Counted from the first letter of the stretch, positions 7,159 to 17,047 are shown. The stretch is 64,000 nucleotides of DNA from Streptomyces buecherae (GCF_014295035.1 NZ_CP060404.1:4558501-4622500); one strand, 5' to 3'. The notes: generated by a model from the letters alone, not told the origin. Numbers and translations: made by a program.

Positions 7159-7322
7159 GCGCTTGCGTTGGCGGGGGCGGGGGCGGGCGCGGGGGCGCGT
7201 GAGGGTGTGATCAGTGCCTCAGTCGGGATTTCGGCCGGCCCGGGGCGCCGGCGGCGCCGGGTGGCGGTCCGCGGGCTGCGGACGCGGGTCGGTTGTCAGT
7301 GCGGGCCGATATCGTCGTATGC

Positions 7323-9854
7323 GTGTCGTCCCTCGCGCTTTACCGTCGCTACCGCCCCGAGACCTTCGCCGAGGTCATCGGGCAGGAGCATGTCACCAGC
7401 CCGTTGCAGCAGGCGCTGCGGAACAACCGGGTCAACCACGCGTATCTGTTCAGTGGGCCGCGCGGCTGTGGCAAGACGACGAGCGCGCGCATCCTCGCCC
7501 GCTGTCTGAACTGTGAGCAGGGTCCGACGCCGACGCCCTGCGGCACGTGTCAGTCCTGTCAGGACCTGGCGCGCAACGGGCCCGGTTCGATCGACGTCAT
7601 CGAGATCGACGCCGCTTCGCACGGTGGCGTGGACGACGCGCGTGACCTGCGGGAGAAGGCGTTCTTCGGGCCGGCCTCCAGCCGGTACAAGATCTACATC
7701 ATCGACGAGGCGCACATGGTCACCTCGGCGGGCTTCAACGCCCTGCTGAAGGTGGTCGAGGAGCCGCCGGAGCACCTCAAGTTCATCTTCGCGACGACCG
7801 AGCCCGAGAAGGTCATCGGGACGATCCGGTCGCGTACGCACCACTACCCCTTCCGACTCGTGCCGCCCGGGACGCTGCGCGAGTACCTGGCCGAGGTCTG
7901 TGGGCGCGAGGACATCCCGATCGAGGACGGGGTGCTGCCCCTGGTCGTGCGGGCCGGGGCCGGGTCGGTGCGTGACTCGATGTCCGTCATGGACCAGCTC
8001 CTCGCCGGCGCGGCCGAGGACGGCGTGACGTACGCCATGGCGACCTCCCTGCTCGGGTACACGGACGGCACGCTGCTGGACGCGGTCGTGGACGCGTTCG
8101 CGGCGGACGACGGGGCCGCGGCGTTCGAGGTGGTGGACCGCGTCATCGAGGGCGGCAACGACCCGCGGCGGTTCGTCGCCGACCTGCTGGAACGGCTGCG
8201 CGACCTGGTGATTCTCGCGGCGGTGCCCGACGCGGCGACCAAGGGACTCATCGACGCCCCCGCGGACGTGATCGAGCGGATGCAGGCGCAGGCGTCGGTG
8301 TTCGGCGCGGCCGAGCTGAGCCGCGCCGCCGACCTGGTCAACGAGGGGCTCACGGAGATGCGTGGGGCGACCTCGCCCCGGTTGCAGTTGGAGCTCATCT
8401 GCGCGCGGGTGCTGCTGCCCGCCGCCTTCGACGACGAGCGCTCGGTGCAGGCCCGGCTGGACAAGCTGGAGCGGAGCGCGATGACCAATGGCATCGTCGG
8501 CGCTCCCGCCGGCGCGCCGCCGATGGGGTACGTGCCGGGGCCCGAGGGCCACGGCGTTCCCGCTCCGGCGCAGCCGATGGCGCCCCCGGCCCCAGCACCC
8601 GTGCCCCCGGCCCCCGTGCCAGGCCCCGCACCCGTCGCCGGGCAGCCCGGCCCTGCCGGGGGCGGTGCGAGTGGCGCGCCCGGTAGCTGGCCCGCGGCGG
8701 CCGGGGCCGGTCAGCCGCCCGCCGCCGACCAGGGTCAGACCGGCCCCGCCGGCCCGGGCCCGGCCGATGGCGCGGGCCAGCCCGGTGGGCAGCCGGCCGG
8801 TGACCAGCGTCCGGGGGCCTGGCCCACGCGCGCGGGCGCGGGCCGCCCGGCCGGCGCCTGGCCCGGGACCGGGGGGACGACCGGCGCGCAGTCCGGCGCG
8901 GGCGGTGGCGCGGGCAGCGCGGGCGGTGGTGCGTACGGGGCGCCGGCGGGCGGCGGCGCGCCGGCCGGTCCGGCCGCTCCGGCGAACGGTGCGGGCCCTG
9001 CGGGAGGTGCCGCGCCCGGCGCCGCGCCCCAGGGGGGAGACGCGGGTCAGGGCGCCGCGCAGGTGCGCGCGATGTGGCCCGACATCCTGGAGGCGGTGAA
9101 GAACCAGCGCCGCTTCACCTGGATCTTGCTGAGCCAGAACGCGCAGGTCACGGGCTTCGACGGCACCACGCTCCAGGTGGGTTTCTCCAACGCGGGGGCT
9201 CGCGACAGCTTCGTCGCCGGCGGCAGCGAGGACGTGCTGCGCCAGGCGCTGAACAGCCGGTTCGGCGTGCAGTGGCGGATCGAGGCCGTCGTCGACCCCT
9301 CGGGCGGCGCGGGACAGGCCCCGGCCGCCGGGCCCGGCGCCGGCCCTGGCGGGTTCGGCGCGAGTGGTGGCTTCGGCGGTGGCGGCTTCACCCCGGGCCC
9401 GGGCGCGGGTCCGGGTGCGGGCGGCGGTGGGTTCGGGTCGGGCGCGCCGGCCGCCCCGCCCCGACAGGCACCTCAGCCGCCGGCAGCCCCCGGCGACGGC
9501 GGCCAGGGCGGGGCCGGCCCAACGGGCGCGGGCGGCTCCGGCGGGCCCGGGCCGGGCGGCGGCCCGGGGGGCGCGGGCGGCCCGAGACCCGGCGGCGAGG
9601 GAGTCCAGCGCGCCCGACAGGCCGCCGCGTCCGGTGCGGCGGGCGCGACGGGCGGCCCCGGTGCGGGCGGCGCGGCGCTGGGCGGCGCGGGCGGCGGCAG
9701 CGCGTACGGAGAGGGCCCGCCCACGCCCGTGGCGCCGGAGTACGACATGCCGGCCGAGGACGATCCGGACCTGGTCGAGAACGCGCTCAGTGGCTACGAC
9801 CTCATCGTGCGCGAGCTCGGCGCGACCGTCATCGAAGAGATCGCCAATGAGTAG
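7323..9854 (+). CDS. dnaX: DNA polymerase III subunits gamma and tau
   Basis: The 843-aa product is the clamp-loader ATPase. The N-terminal AAA+ module begins SLALYRRYRPETFAEVIGQ, with Walker A GPRGCGKT, the four-Cys zinc module around LNCEQGPTPTPCGTCQSC, Walker B IIDEAHM and the sensor region TTEPEKV. Residues from about 400 to 580 are a Pro/Gly/Ala linker. A tau-like domain (MWPDILEAVKNQRRFTWIL) follows, then another long Gly/Pro stretch and an acidic C-terminus. GTG 7323 is preferred over the track-like start 30 bases earlier because homologues begin SSLALYRRY. No slippery frameshift heptamer was noticed, so a gamma form cannot be argued. The low-complexity linkers are long even for Streptomyces. 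Confidence 0.95.
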   Translation: MSSLALYRRYRPETFAEVIGQEHVTSPLQQALRNNRVNHAYLFSGPRGCGKTTSARILARCLNCEQGPTPTPCGTCQSCQDLARNGPGSIDVIEIDAASHGGVDDARDLREKAFFGPASSRYKIYIIDEAHMVTSAGFNALLKVVEEPPEHLKFIFATTEPEKVIGTIRSRTHHYPFRLVPPGTLREYLAEVCGREDIPIEDGVLPLVVRAGAGSVRDSMSVMDQLLAGAAEDGVTYAMATSLLGYTDGTLLDAVVDAFAADDGAAAFEVVDRVIEGGNDPRRFVADLLERLRDLVILAAVPDAATKGLIDAPADVIERMQAQASVFGAAELSRAADLVNEGLTEMRGATSPRLQLELICARVLLPAAFDDERSVQARLDKLERSAMTNGIVGAPAGAPPMGYVPGPEGHGVPAPAQPMAPPAPAPVPPAPVPGPAPVAGQPGPAGGGASGAPGSWPAAAGAGQPPAADQGQTGPAGPGPADGAGQPGGQPAGDQRPGAWPTRAGAGRPAGAWPGTGGTTGAQSGAGGGAGSAGGGAYGAPAGGGAPAGPAAPANGAGPAGGAAPGAAPQGGDAGQGAAQVRAMWPDILEAVKNQRRFTWILLSQNAQVTGFDGTTLQVGFSNAGARDSFVAGGSEDVLRQALNSRFGVQWRIEAVVDPSGGAGQAPAAGPGAGPGGFGASGGFGGGGFTPGPGAGPGAGGGGFGSGAPAAPPRQAPQPPAAPGDGGQGGAGPTGAGGSGGPGPGGGPGGAGGPRPGGEGVQRARQAAASGAAGATGGPGAGGAALGGAGGGSAYGEGPPTPVAPEYDMPAEDDPDLVENALSGYDLIVRELGATVIEEIANE

Positions 9855-10169
9855 CGCGTAGCGCGGAGAAGTGAGTGAGCAGCGCGTGGGTGGGGGCGGC
9901 GAGGCGCCGCTGCCCAGCCCCACGTGGGCGCTCCCCGGGCTAGCCCGCGGGCGCTGCCCCGACCCACCGCGGGCCCAGCCCGGGTCCCGCGGCATCGCGC
10001 GGGGGCCGCGTGCCCCGGCCCCGTACCCCCGTTCCCGCCGCGCGGAGCGGCCCGCACCCGTGGTCGTACTGCTGCCTCTGGCCTCCTCCGTACGGCGTAG
10101 GGCGTGGGAACCGCCGAACACGTAGGCTCGGGCTACTGAACATGTTCGTCTACAGCCAGGAGCGAGCCC
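9855..10169. other. Intergenic region dnaX-ybaB
   Basis: GC-rich DNA with several short self-complementary runs around 9930-10010 that may act as a terminator. No gene is supported. Confidence 0.4.
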
Positions 10170-10505
10170 GTGATTCCCGGTGGCGGCCAGCCCAACATGC
10201 AGCAGTTGCTGCAGCAGGCGCAGAAGATGCAGCAGGACCTCGCGGCGGCTCAGGAGGAGCTGGCGCGGACGCCGGTCGAGGGTTCGGCGGGTGGTGGTCT
10301 GGTCAAGGCCACGGTGACCGGGGGCGGCGAGCTCCAGGGCCTGGTCATTGACCCGAAGGCGGTGGACCCTGAAGACACGGAGACCCTCGCGGACCTGGTC
10401 GTCGCCGCGGTCCGGGACGCCAACCAGTCCGCGCAGGAGCTCCAGCAGCAGAAGCTCGGGCCGCTCGCTCAGGGGCTCGGCGGGATGCCCGGGCTCCCCT
10501 TCTAA
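10170..10505 (+). CDS. ybaB: YbaB/EbfC nucleoid-associated protein
   Basis: This 111-aa protein matches the YbaB/EbfC family: an N-terminal Gln-rich helix (MQQLLQQAQKMQQDLAAAQ), a central sheet with VKATVTGGGELQGLVIDP, and a C-terminal helix DLVVAAVRDANQSAQ. Family members form dimeric tweezers that bind DNA. It lies between dnaX and recR, the conserved bacterial arrangement. GTG 10170 is used as start; the ATG at 10197 (residue 10) is possible. Confidence 0.93.
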   Translation: MIPGGGQPNMQQLLQQAQKMQQDLAAAQEELARTPVEGSAGGGLVKATVTGGGELQGLVIDPKAVDPEDTETLADLVVAAVRDANQSAQELQQQKLGPLAQGLGGMPGLPF

Positions 10506-10947
10506 CGCGTTCCCCGCGCCCGTACTCTTCGATCCGCCAGCCGAACCCCGGCGATCCGGCCAGGGTGCTCGACCCGGGGCCCGTTGCGGCCTCGGCCGCG
10601 GGCCCTGGGCGGCGGCCGGATCGGCGCCCCCGGCGCCCCGGCCCCGAGGGAGCGGAGCGGCCCGTGCGGCCCCCCGCCCCGAGGGACCCGACCCACGGCT
10701 CCTCCTCAACTTGATACGTCTCGCGACAGGACGTCCGGCACGTCGTTCGACGCGTCGTGCGGTACGTCTTCCGTCGAGCGAGGCCGGCCCCGGCCCCGCT
10801 CCCGAACCGTTCCCGCACCGCGTCCGGACCGCTCCGGTCCGGTAACGGCCCCGGCCGGCCGTGCTCCGTACAGGATGCGTACAGGCCGCCGACACACCAG
10901 CCACATCAGCCACTGACAGAGATACACACAGAAGGAGGAGGCGTTCC
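10506..10947. other. Intergenic region ybaB-recR
   Basis: No gene is supported. Around 10720-10790 there are repeated ACGTC/GACGT words. The recR ribosome site GAAGGAGGAGG lies at 10931-10941. Confidence 0.4.
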
Positions 10948-11547
10948 GTGTACGAAGGCGTGGTCCAGGACCTCATCGACGAGTTGGGCAGGCTTCCCGG
11001 CGTCGGTCCCAAGAGCGCGCAGCGGATCGCTTTCCACATCCTGCAGGCTGAGCCGACCGACGTACGTCGCCTGGCGCACGCCCTGACCGAGGTCAAGGCG
11101 AAGGTGCGGTTCTGCGCGGTGTGCGGCAACGTCGCCGAGGCCGAGCAGTGCCGTGTCTGTCTCGATCCGCGCCGCGATGTCGCGGTCATCTGCGTCGTGG
11201 AAGAGCCGAAGGACGTCGTCGCGATCGAGCGGACGCGTGAGTTCCGCGGCCGGTACCACGTGCTCGGCGGGGCGATCAGCCCCATCGAGGGCGTCGGCCC
11301 GGACGACCTACGGATACGGGAACTGCTGACCAGGCTCGCGGACGGCGCCGTCACCGAGCTGATTCTGGCCACCGATCCCAACCTCGAAGGGGAGGCCACC
11401 GCCACGTACCTCGCGCGCATGGTGAAGCCCATGGGCCTGAGGGTCACGCGGCTGGCGAGCGGCCTGCCCGTCGGGGGAGACCTGGAGTACGCCGACGAGG
11501 TCACGCTGGGACGTGCCTTCGAAGGGAGAAGACTTCTCGATGTCTGA
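10948..11547 (+). CDS. recR: Recombination mediator protein RecR
   Basis: A 199-aa RecR of normal length. It shows the helix-hairpin-helix LPGVGPKSAQRIA, the zinc finger CAVCGNVAEAEQCRVC, and a Toprim domain from VICVVEEPKDVVAIE to ILATDPNLEGEATA. RecR works with RecF/RecO to load RecA on gapped DNA. GTG 10948 has an excellent ribosome site; the frame upstream is not conserved-looking. The stop overlaps the next start by 8 nt. Confidence 0.95.
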   Translation: MYEGVVQDLIDELGRLPGVGPKSAQRIAFHILQAEPTDVRRLAHALTEVKAKVRFCAVCGNVAEAEQCRVCLDPRRDVAVICVVEEPKDVVAIERTREFRGRYHVLGGAISPIEGVGPDDLRIRELLTRLADGAVTELILATDPNLEGEATATYLARMVKPMGLRVTRLASGLPVGGDLEYADEVTLGRAFEGRRLLDV

Positions 11548-12208
11548 CGCAACGCTGCACGACAGCCACCACGACCCGGCCGACTTCGCGGTCCAGATCT
11601 CCGACCAGATCGAAAGCTTCATCGTCGCGGTCACGGAGGTCGCCAAGGGGGACGAACCGGACAGCGCGGTTCCCTTCCTGCTCCTGGAGATCTCGCAGTT
11701 GCTCCTCGCGGGCGGGCGGCTCGGCGCCCACGAGGACTTCGTACCGGACGAGCGCTACGAGCCCGACGTCGGCCCCGAGCCGGACGTGGACGACCTGCGC
11801 GAACGGTTCGCCACGCTGCTCGACCCGATCGACGTGTACTCCGAGGTCTTCGACCCGTACGTGCCGCGCTCGCAGCCGGTCGCCTGCCGCATCTCCGACG
11901 ACCTCGCCGACATCATCACCGACCTGCGGCACGGCATGGCGCACTACCGCGACGGCCGCGTCAGCGAGGCGCTGTGGTGGTGGCAGTTCTCCTACCTGTC
12001 GAACTGGGGCACCACCGCGTCCGCCGCGTTGCGTGCCCTTCAGTCGCTCGTCGCGCACGTCCGCCTGGACAGCCCGCTCGACGAGCTCGACGGCCTGGAC
12101 ACGGACAGCAACGCCGACGGCGACGACGAGCTGGCCGAGGAAGCGGGGCGGGTGATGGCCGCGGAGATCGCCGCCCCGCTCGGCCTGCCGTCCTCCGCGC
12201 ACGGGTAG
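11540..12208 (+). CDS. DUF5063 family protein
   Basis: The 222-aa product matches the actinobacterial DUF5063 family commonly found between recR and lysC. It is an acidic helical protein with WWWQFSYLSNWGTTASAALRALQ as its most recognisable segment (about residues 145-170). It has no catalytic motif, signal or membrane segment. Start ATG 11540 overlaps the end of recR, so the two are translationally coupled. Function unknown. Its stop codon lies inside the first unit of a 12-bp tandem repeat. Confidence 0.85.
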   Translation: MSDATLHDSHHDPADFAVQISDQIESFIVAVTEVAKGDEPDSAVPFLLLEISQLLLAGGRLGAHEDFVPDERYEPDVGPEPDVDDLRERFATLLDPIDVYSEVFDPYVPRSQPVACRISDDLADIITDLRHGMAHYRDGRVSEALWWWQFSYLSNWGTTASAALRALQSLVAHVRLDSPLDELDGLDTDSNADGDDELAEEAGRVMAAEIAAPLGLPSSAHG

Positions 12209-12312
12209 GCGCACCCGTAGGCGCGTCTGTAAGTACGTTTGTGGGCGCGCGGGTAGGCGTGGCTGTGAGCACGTTCGTGGACGCACCCTTAGGCACGGCG
12301 GGGACGCCTGTG
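12205..12312. repeat. 12-bp degenerate tandem repeat after DUF5063
   Basis: About nine 12-bp units related to GTAGGCGCACCC and GTGAGCACGTTC begin at the DUF5063 stop codon. A higher-order 36-bp period is visible (12217, 12253, 12289). It occupies the first part of the 591-bp gap 12209-12799. The rest of the gap becomes AT-richer near 12640-12730, where the lysC promoter should lie. Confidence 0.6.
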
Positions 12313-12799
12313 GCAGGCCCGCTGGCCGGGGCCGGATCGCCGGCCGGCGGGCCGTCGCCCGTCAGCCGGCTGGCCCGGCGGCAACCGGCCCCGGGCGCCA
12401 TCGGCCCCGGGCGCAACGCCGGCCTCGGGTGCGGCCTTGGCCCCGGGTGCCGGCTGGTCGGTGGTGGCCGTGCGCGTGGCTGGTTCACCCGCCGTACGTC
12501 CGCATTTCGGTGCGGGGCCGGCGGCGCGACACCCGGATGGGTGGTATTTCGGCCGCCTGGGTGTGGCCGTCGCATTGTGACCTGAATTACGTTCCTGTGT
12601 GCCCACGTGTGAAGCGGGCAGGGTTGCTCGCTGAGCGGGTGAGTGTGGGTGCGTCCTGCCTGATCATGAAGTGAGTTATGTGTCTCGCTATGTGATATTG
12701 GGAGGGCTTATCCGACTTGCTCGTTAGACTGAGCCGACCGCAGTTCCCCCTGGTGGGGGTCTGGGGGATGACCCCAGAAGAGACAAGCGAGGAGCGCAC

Positions 12800-14071
12800 G
12801 TGGGCCTTGTCGTGCAGAAGTACGGCGGCTCCTCCGTTGCGGATGCCGAGGGCATCAAGCGCGTCGCCAAGCGAATTGTGGAAGCCAAGAAGAACGGCCA
12901 CCAGGTGGTCGTCGTGGTTTCCGCGATGGGCGACACTACGGACGAGTTGATCGACCTCGCTCAGCAGGTTTCACCGATTCCTGCCGGGCGTGAGTTCGAC
13001 ATGTTGCTGACCGCTGGAGAGCGCATCTCCATGGCGTTGCTGGCGATGGCGATCAAAAACCTCGGCCACGAAGCGCTGTCCTTCACGGGCAGCCAGGCAG
13101 GTGTCATTACCGACTCGGTCCACAACAAAGCGCGCATCATCGACGTCACGCCCGGTCGCATCCGGGACGCGCTCGATCAGGGCGCGGTGGCGATCGTGGC
13201 CGGATTCCAGGGTGTCTCCCAGGTCAAGAAGGACATCACCACGCTCGGCCGCGGTGGCTCGGACACGACCGCCGTCGCGCTGGCGGCGGCGCTCGACGCC
13301 GAGGTGTGCGAGATCTACACCGACGTGGACGGCGTCTTCACCGCCGACCCGCGCGTGGTGAAGAAGGCGCGCAAGATAGTCGATATCGCGTTCGAAGACA
13401 TGCTCGAACTCGCGGCCAGTGGCTCCAAGGTGCTGCACCTGCGCTGTGTCGAGTACGCCCGTCGCTACAACATCCCCATCCACGTTCGGTCGTCGTTCTC
13501 CGGCCACGTGGGCACCTGGGTGCGGAACAAGCCCGAAGGAGAAGAAGGCATGGAGCAGGCGATCATCTCCGGGGTGGCCCACGACACGTCGGAGGCCAAG
13601 ATCACGGTCGTCGGCGTGCCGGACAAGCCCGGCGAGGCCGCTGCCATCTTCCGTACGATCTCGGACGCCCAGCTCAACATCGACATGGTGGTGCAGAACG
13701 TCTCCGCCGCGTCCACCGGGCTGACCGACATCTCCTTCACGCTGCCGAAGACCGACGGCCACAAGGCCATGGAGGCGCTCACCAAGGCGCAGCCCGAGAT
13801 CGGCTTCGACTCGCTGCGCTACGACGACCAGATCGCCAAGATCTCGCTGGTCGGCGCGGGCATGCGGACCAACCCCGGGGTGACGGCGACCTTCTTCGAG
13901 GCGCTGTCGAACGCCGGCGTGAACATCGAGCTGATCTCCACCTCCGAGATCCGCATCTCGGTCGTGACCCGGCAGGACGAGGTCAAGGACGCGGTGCGCG
14001 CGGTGCACAGCGCGTTCGGCCTCGACAGTGAGAGCGACGAAGCCGTCGTGTACGGCGGCACCGGGCGATGA
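12800..14071 (+). CDS. lysC: Aspartate kinase (alpha subunit, with internal beta start)
   Basis: The 423-aa enzyme phosphorylates aspartate, the first step to Lys, Thr, Met and diaminopimelate. The kinase domain shows VVQKYGGSSVAD, GRGGSDTTAVALAAAL and EIYTDVDGVFTADPR. Two ACT domains follow (about residues 265-420). ATG 13550 (MEQAIISG, residue 251) has GAAGGAG just upstream and marks an internal start for the regulatory beta subunit, as known in Corynebacterium. GTG 12800 follows GAGGAGCG. It is followed by asd with an ATGA overlap, the classic lysC-asd operon. Confidence 0.96.
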   Translation: MGLVVQKYGGSSVADAEGIKRVAKRIVEAKKNGHQVVVVVSAMGDTTDELIDLAQQVSPIPAGREFDMLLTAGERISMALLAMAIKNLGHEALSFTGSQAGVITDSVHNKARIIDVTPGRIRDALDQGAVAIVAGFQGVSQVKKDITTLGRGGSDTTAVALAAALDAEVCEIYTDVDGVFTADPRVVKKARKIVDIAFEDMLELAASGSKVLHLRCVEYARRYNIPIHVRSSFSGHVGTWVRNKPEGEEGMEQAIISGVAHDTSEAKITVVGVPDKPGEAAAIFRTISDAQLNIDMVVQNVSAASTGLTDISFTLPKTDGHKAMEALTKAQPEIGFDSLRYDDQIAKISLVGAGMRTNPGVTATFFEALSNAGVNIELISTSEIRISVVTRQDEVKDAVRAVHSAFGLDSESDEAVVYGGTGR

Positions 14072-15228
14072 CCGGTGCCGGCGGCGGACGTGGTGAGAGT
14101 GGTGTGAACGTGGTGAGTGGTGTGGGAGGCGTGACGAGCGTGAGTGGCGACAGCGGTGCCGCGGGTCGTGCGGGCAAGCCGACCCTGGCCGTCGTCGGCG
14201 CGACCGGCGCCGTCGGCACGGTCATGCTCGGCATCCTCTCGGAGCGGGCGGACATCTGGGGCGAGATCCGACTGATCGCCTCACCGCGTTCGGCGGGCCG
14301 CAAGCTCACCGTGCGCGGCGAGGAGGTCGAGGTCGTCGCGCTGAGCGAGGAGGCGTTCGAGGGCGTCGACGTCGCGATGTTCGACGTACCGGACGAGGTC
14401 TCCGCGCAGTGGGCGCCGATCGCCGCGGCCAAGGGCGCGGTGGCGGTCGACAACTCCGGCGCCTTCCGTATGGACCCGGACGTTCCGCTCGTCGTCCCCG
14501 AGGTCAACGCGCACGCCGCGCGCGTACGCCCGCGCGGCATCATCTCGAACCCCAACTGCACCACCCTGTCGATGATCGTCGCGATGGGTGCGCTGCACGC
14601 CGAGTTCGGGCTGAGCGAACTGATCGTCTCCTCGTACCAGGCCGTTTCCGGCGCGGGCAAGGAGGGCGTGGACACCCTCCGCGCACAGCTCGCCAAGGTC
14701 GCCGGTACGGAGCTGGGCACGCAGCCCGGCGACGTGCGTCGCGCGGTCGGCGACACCGGCCCCTTCCCCGGGCCGATGGCGCTGAACGTGGTGCCCTTCG
14801 CCGGCTCGCTCAAGGAAGACGGCTGGACCTCGGAGGAGCTGAAGGTCCGCAACGAGTCCCGCAAGATCCTCGGACTGCCCGAGCTGCGCGTCACCGCGAC
14901 CTGCGTCCGGGTGCCCGTGATCACGACCCACTCGCTGACCGTGCACGCGCGGTTCGAGAACGAGGTCACGGTGCCGGCCGCGCACGAGATCCTGGCCAGC
15001 GCGCCGGGCGTGGTGCTGTGCGACAACCCGGCCGAGGGCGAGTTCCCGACCCCCGCCGACGTCGTGGGCACCGACCCCACCTGGGTGGGCCGCGTGCGCC
15101 GCTCGATGGACGACCCGAAGGCGCTCGAACTGTTCGTCTGCGGCGACAACCTGCGCAAGGGCGCGGCGCTGAACACGGCCCAGATCGCCGAGGTCGTGGC
15201 CGCGGAACTGACCGCCAGCCGTAACTGA
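14068..15228 (+). CDS. asd: Aspartate-semialdehyde dehydrogenase
   Basis: This enzyme reduces aspartyl phosphate to aspartate semialdehyde with NADPH. The nucleotide-binding start is AVVGATGAVGTVML. The catalytic Cys is in NPNCTTLSM, with SSYQAVSGAGKEG after it and a C-terminal RVPVITTHSLTVH His. ATG 14068 gives 386 aa with a Gly/Ser-rich leader of about 36 residues that homologues lack. GTG 14140, preceded by GGGAGG at good spacing, would give a normal-length protein, and 14104 is another option. It overlaps lysC by 4 nt. Confidence 0.94.
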   Translation: MTGAGGGRGESGVNVVSGVGGVTSVSGDSGAAGRAGKPTLAVVGATGAVGTVMLGILSERADIWGEIRLIASPRSAGRKLTVRGEEVEVVALSEEAFEGVDVAMFDVPDEVSAQWAPIAAAKGAVAVDNSGAFRMDPDVPLVVPEVNAHAARVRPRGIISNPNCTTLSMIVAMGALHAEFGLSELIVSSYQAVSGAGKEGVDTLRAQLAKVAGTELGTQPGDVRRAVGDTGPFPGPMALNVVPFAGSLKEDGWTSEELKVRNESRKILGLPELRVTATCVRVPVITTHSLTVHARFENEVTVPAAHEILASAPGVVLCDNPAEGEFPTPADVVGTDPTWVGRVRRSMDDPKALELFVCGDNLRKGAALNTAQIAEVVAAELTASRN

Positions 15229-15238
15229 TCTTTTGCCC

Positions 15239-15300
15239 AAGCTGATCTGCTGCTGAAGCTGATCTCCTGACGAAGCTGATCGTCCGCCGAAGTCGGTCGA
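15239..15300. repeat. 17-bp tandem repeat after asd
   Basis: Three 17-bp units starting AAGCTGATC (15239, 15256, 15273) and a decayed fourth (15290) follow 10 bp after the asd stop. Related GGTCGGAGTCG and AACTGACCGA words continue to about 15420. A hairpin at 15495-15520 (12-bp stem with one G-U pair) may be the asd terminator. Confidence 0.6.
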
Positions 15301-16471
15301 CGGTCGGAGTCGGCCGAGGGTCGGAGTCGCGGTCCTGCCGACACCGAGTGGCAGCCGAAACCGGCCATTGGTCGGAACTGACCGAGTCGGCCCTGACCGA
15401 CAGCCGGAACTGACCGAAGCCGACACCAGCCGAGCCGCCGCTGACCAGCGCTGCCCCTGACGAACAGTCAACGACGGGACAGCCGCCGACCGACGGCCGG
15501 TGGCCCACGGGCCATCGGCCGCAAGCCCCCGCCAGTTCCTCCGCCTCGCGACGCACCACACCGCGAGGCGGACGCGCAGCGGGGGCCGTGGTCTTTGCGG
15601 CGCCATACGTCGCTACGCGTTGCCGAGCGCGCCCTCGTCGTGGTCCCGCCACTGTGTCCGGCCGGCGCGCCCGTCGCGGAGCGCGTACGCCGTGGGCCCG
15701 CCTGGCGCCGGTGAGTTCGGCGTACGTCCCTGGTGAGGGCCGTACGGCTGGTTCGGGGTGCCGGGGTCGGTCGCGGTGTGCGGGCGTTCGGCCGCGCGGT
15801 GCGGGAGGCCGGGTTCGTGCGGCGGACGGTGCGGGGGGTGGCGCGTGGTGCGTTGCAGCTGTGAACGGGGTTCGTGTGGGTTCGGGGCTGGCGGCGCGGT
15901 GCGCGTGAGCGGTTCTCCGCGTGGGTGATGTGGGAGGTGTGGGGCGTGTGGGAGGTGGGGGGCTGTAGAAGCCCAGCCGGTGGGGGGCGGGGGTGCGGTG
16001 CGGGTGCGTGCGGGCGGTGCCGGTGCTGTGGGTGTTGCTGCCGAGGGTGGGGTGCGTACAGGGGGTGAGGGCGACCCGTGTGAGGGGCGACCTCAAGGGG
16101 TGGGGCGGTGCGGGGGCGTCCGCTGGCCTGCGGTACAACATGTGAAGATTTCGTGGCCGAATGACGGGGTCGCCTCGCTTGATCTGCGACATCATTTTGT
16201 TCGAGTATTCGCTCTCCGCTCGCCGCAACCACGGGTCGCGGGGGAGCGTCTTCGTCACCGCCCCTCACGGGCGCTGTTACAAATGGGGCATTGAGGGAGG
16301 GTCGTTGCGCATGGGGGCAACTGCGGCATTGCTCGGAACGGCGCCTCGCGCGTACAACCCTGACGGGGGGAAGCGTGTCCAACAGGCGTGGCAGAGGTAC
16401 TTGGCATCGCAACAGCCCTGGGGGGCGGCAGCGCAGCAGTGCGCCCGCCGCGCCCGCGTACCTCTGGCGGT
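15301..16471. other. Long gene-free stretch before the sigma factor gene
   Basis: Apart from the decayed repeat words to about 15420 and the hairpin at 15495-15520, about 900 bp show only low-complexity frames (GTGGG-rich around 15900-16080) with no recognisable protein. AT-richer DNA at 16140-16210 and 16270-16290 is a plausible place for the promoter of the sigma-factor operon. Confidence 0.4.
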
Positions 16472-17047
16472 ATGCCGGTGATCGCGCCGTGGCCAGCCGC
16501 TCGTCCCGTCCAAGTACCTTCACAGCGCGGGGACATTGACGAGGCGATGGCAGCGGGCACCACAGTCGATCACCTCACCGAGACCTATCGCGCCCATTAC
16601 CGGTCGCTGCTCGGTCTCGCCGCGCTGCTTTTGGACGATACGGCGTCGTGTGAGGACGTTGTCCAAGAGGCGTTCATACGCGTCCATTCCGCGCGCAATC
16701 GCGTACGCGAGCCGGAAAAGACGCTCGCCTATTTGCGCCAGACCGTCGTCAATCTTTCCCGCTCCGCATTGCGCCGCCGCATTCTCGGGCTGAAGCTGCT
16801 TTCGAAGCCCATGCCCGACATGGCGAGTGCCGAAGAGGGCGCGTACGAACTGCTGGAGCGCGACCAACTGATCCAGGCGATGCGTGGACTGCAGCGCCGG
16901 CAGCGCGAGGTGCTGGTGTTGCGCTATTTCGCCGACATGACCGAAGCGCAGGTCGCGGAAACCCTCGGAATATCGCTGGGTTCGGTCAAGGCGTACGGAT
17001 CGCGCGGTATAGCGGCGCTTCGCGTCGCCATGGAGGCCCCGGCATGA
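16472..17047 (+). CDS. ECF sigma factor, SigE-like family
   Basis: An extracytoplasmic-function sigma factor. Region 2 spans HYRSLLGLAALLLDDTASCEDVVQEAFIRV (shown in part as DTASCEDVVQEAFIRV) and region 4 spans LQRRQREVLVLRYF to TLGISLGSVKAYGSRGIAAL. No extra sensory C-terminal domain is present. ATG 16472 is chosen because the leader that follows reads like family members; GTG 16388 and ATG 16547 are in frame and possible. It ends in an ATGA overlap with a membrane protein gene, the usual sigma/partner pairing. From memory, an ECF gene lies just after asd in S. coelicolor too. Confidence 0.88.
   Translation: MPVIAPWPAARPVQVPSQRGDIDEAMAAGTTVDHLTETYRAHYRSLLGLAALLLDDTASCEDVVQEAFIRVHSARNRVREPEKTLAYLRQTVVNLSRSALRRRILGLKLLSKPMPDMASAEEGAYELLERDQLIQAMRGLQRRQREVLVLRYFADMTEAQVAETLGISLGSVKAYGSRGIAALRVAMEAPA

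Noticed and set aside
7296..11552. Very long minus-strand open frame (over 1,400 codons) opposite dnaX, ybaB and recR
   Set aside because: It is an antisense shadow of GC-rich codon usage; the plus strand carries recognised genes throughout.
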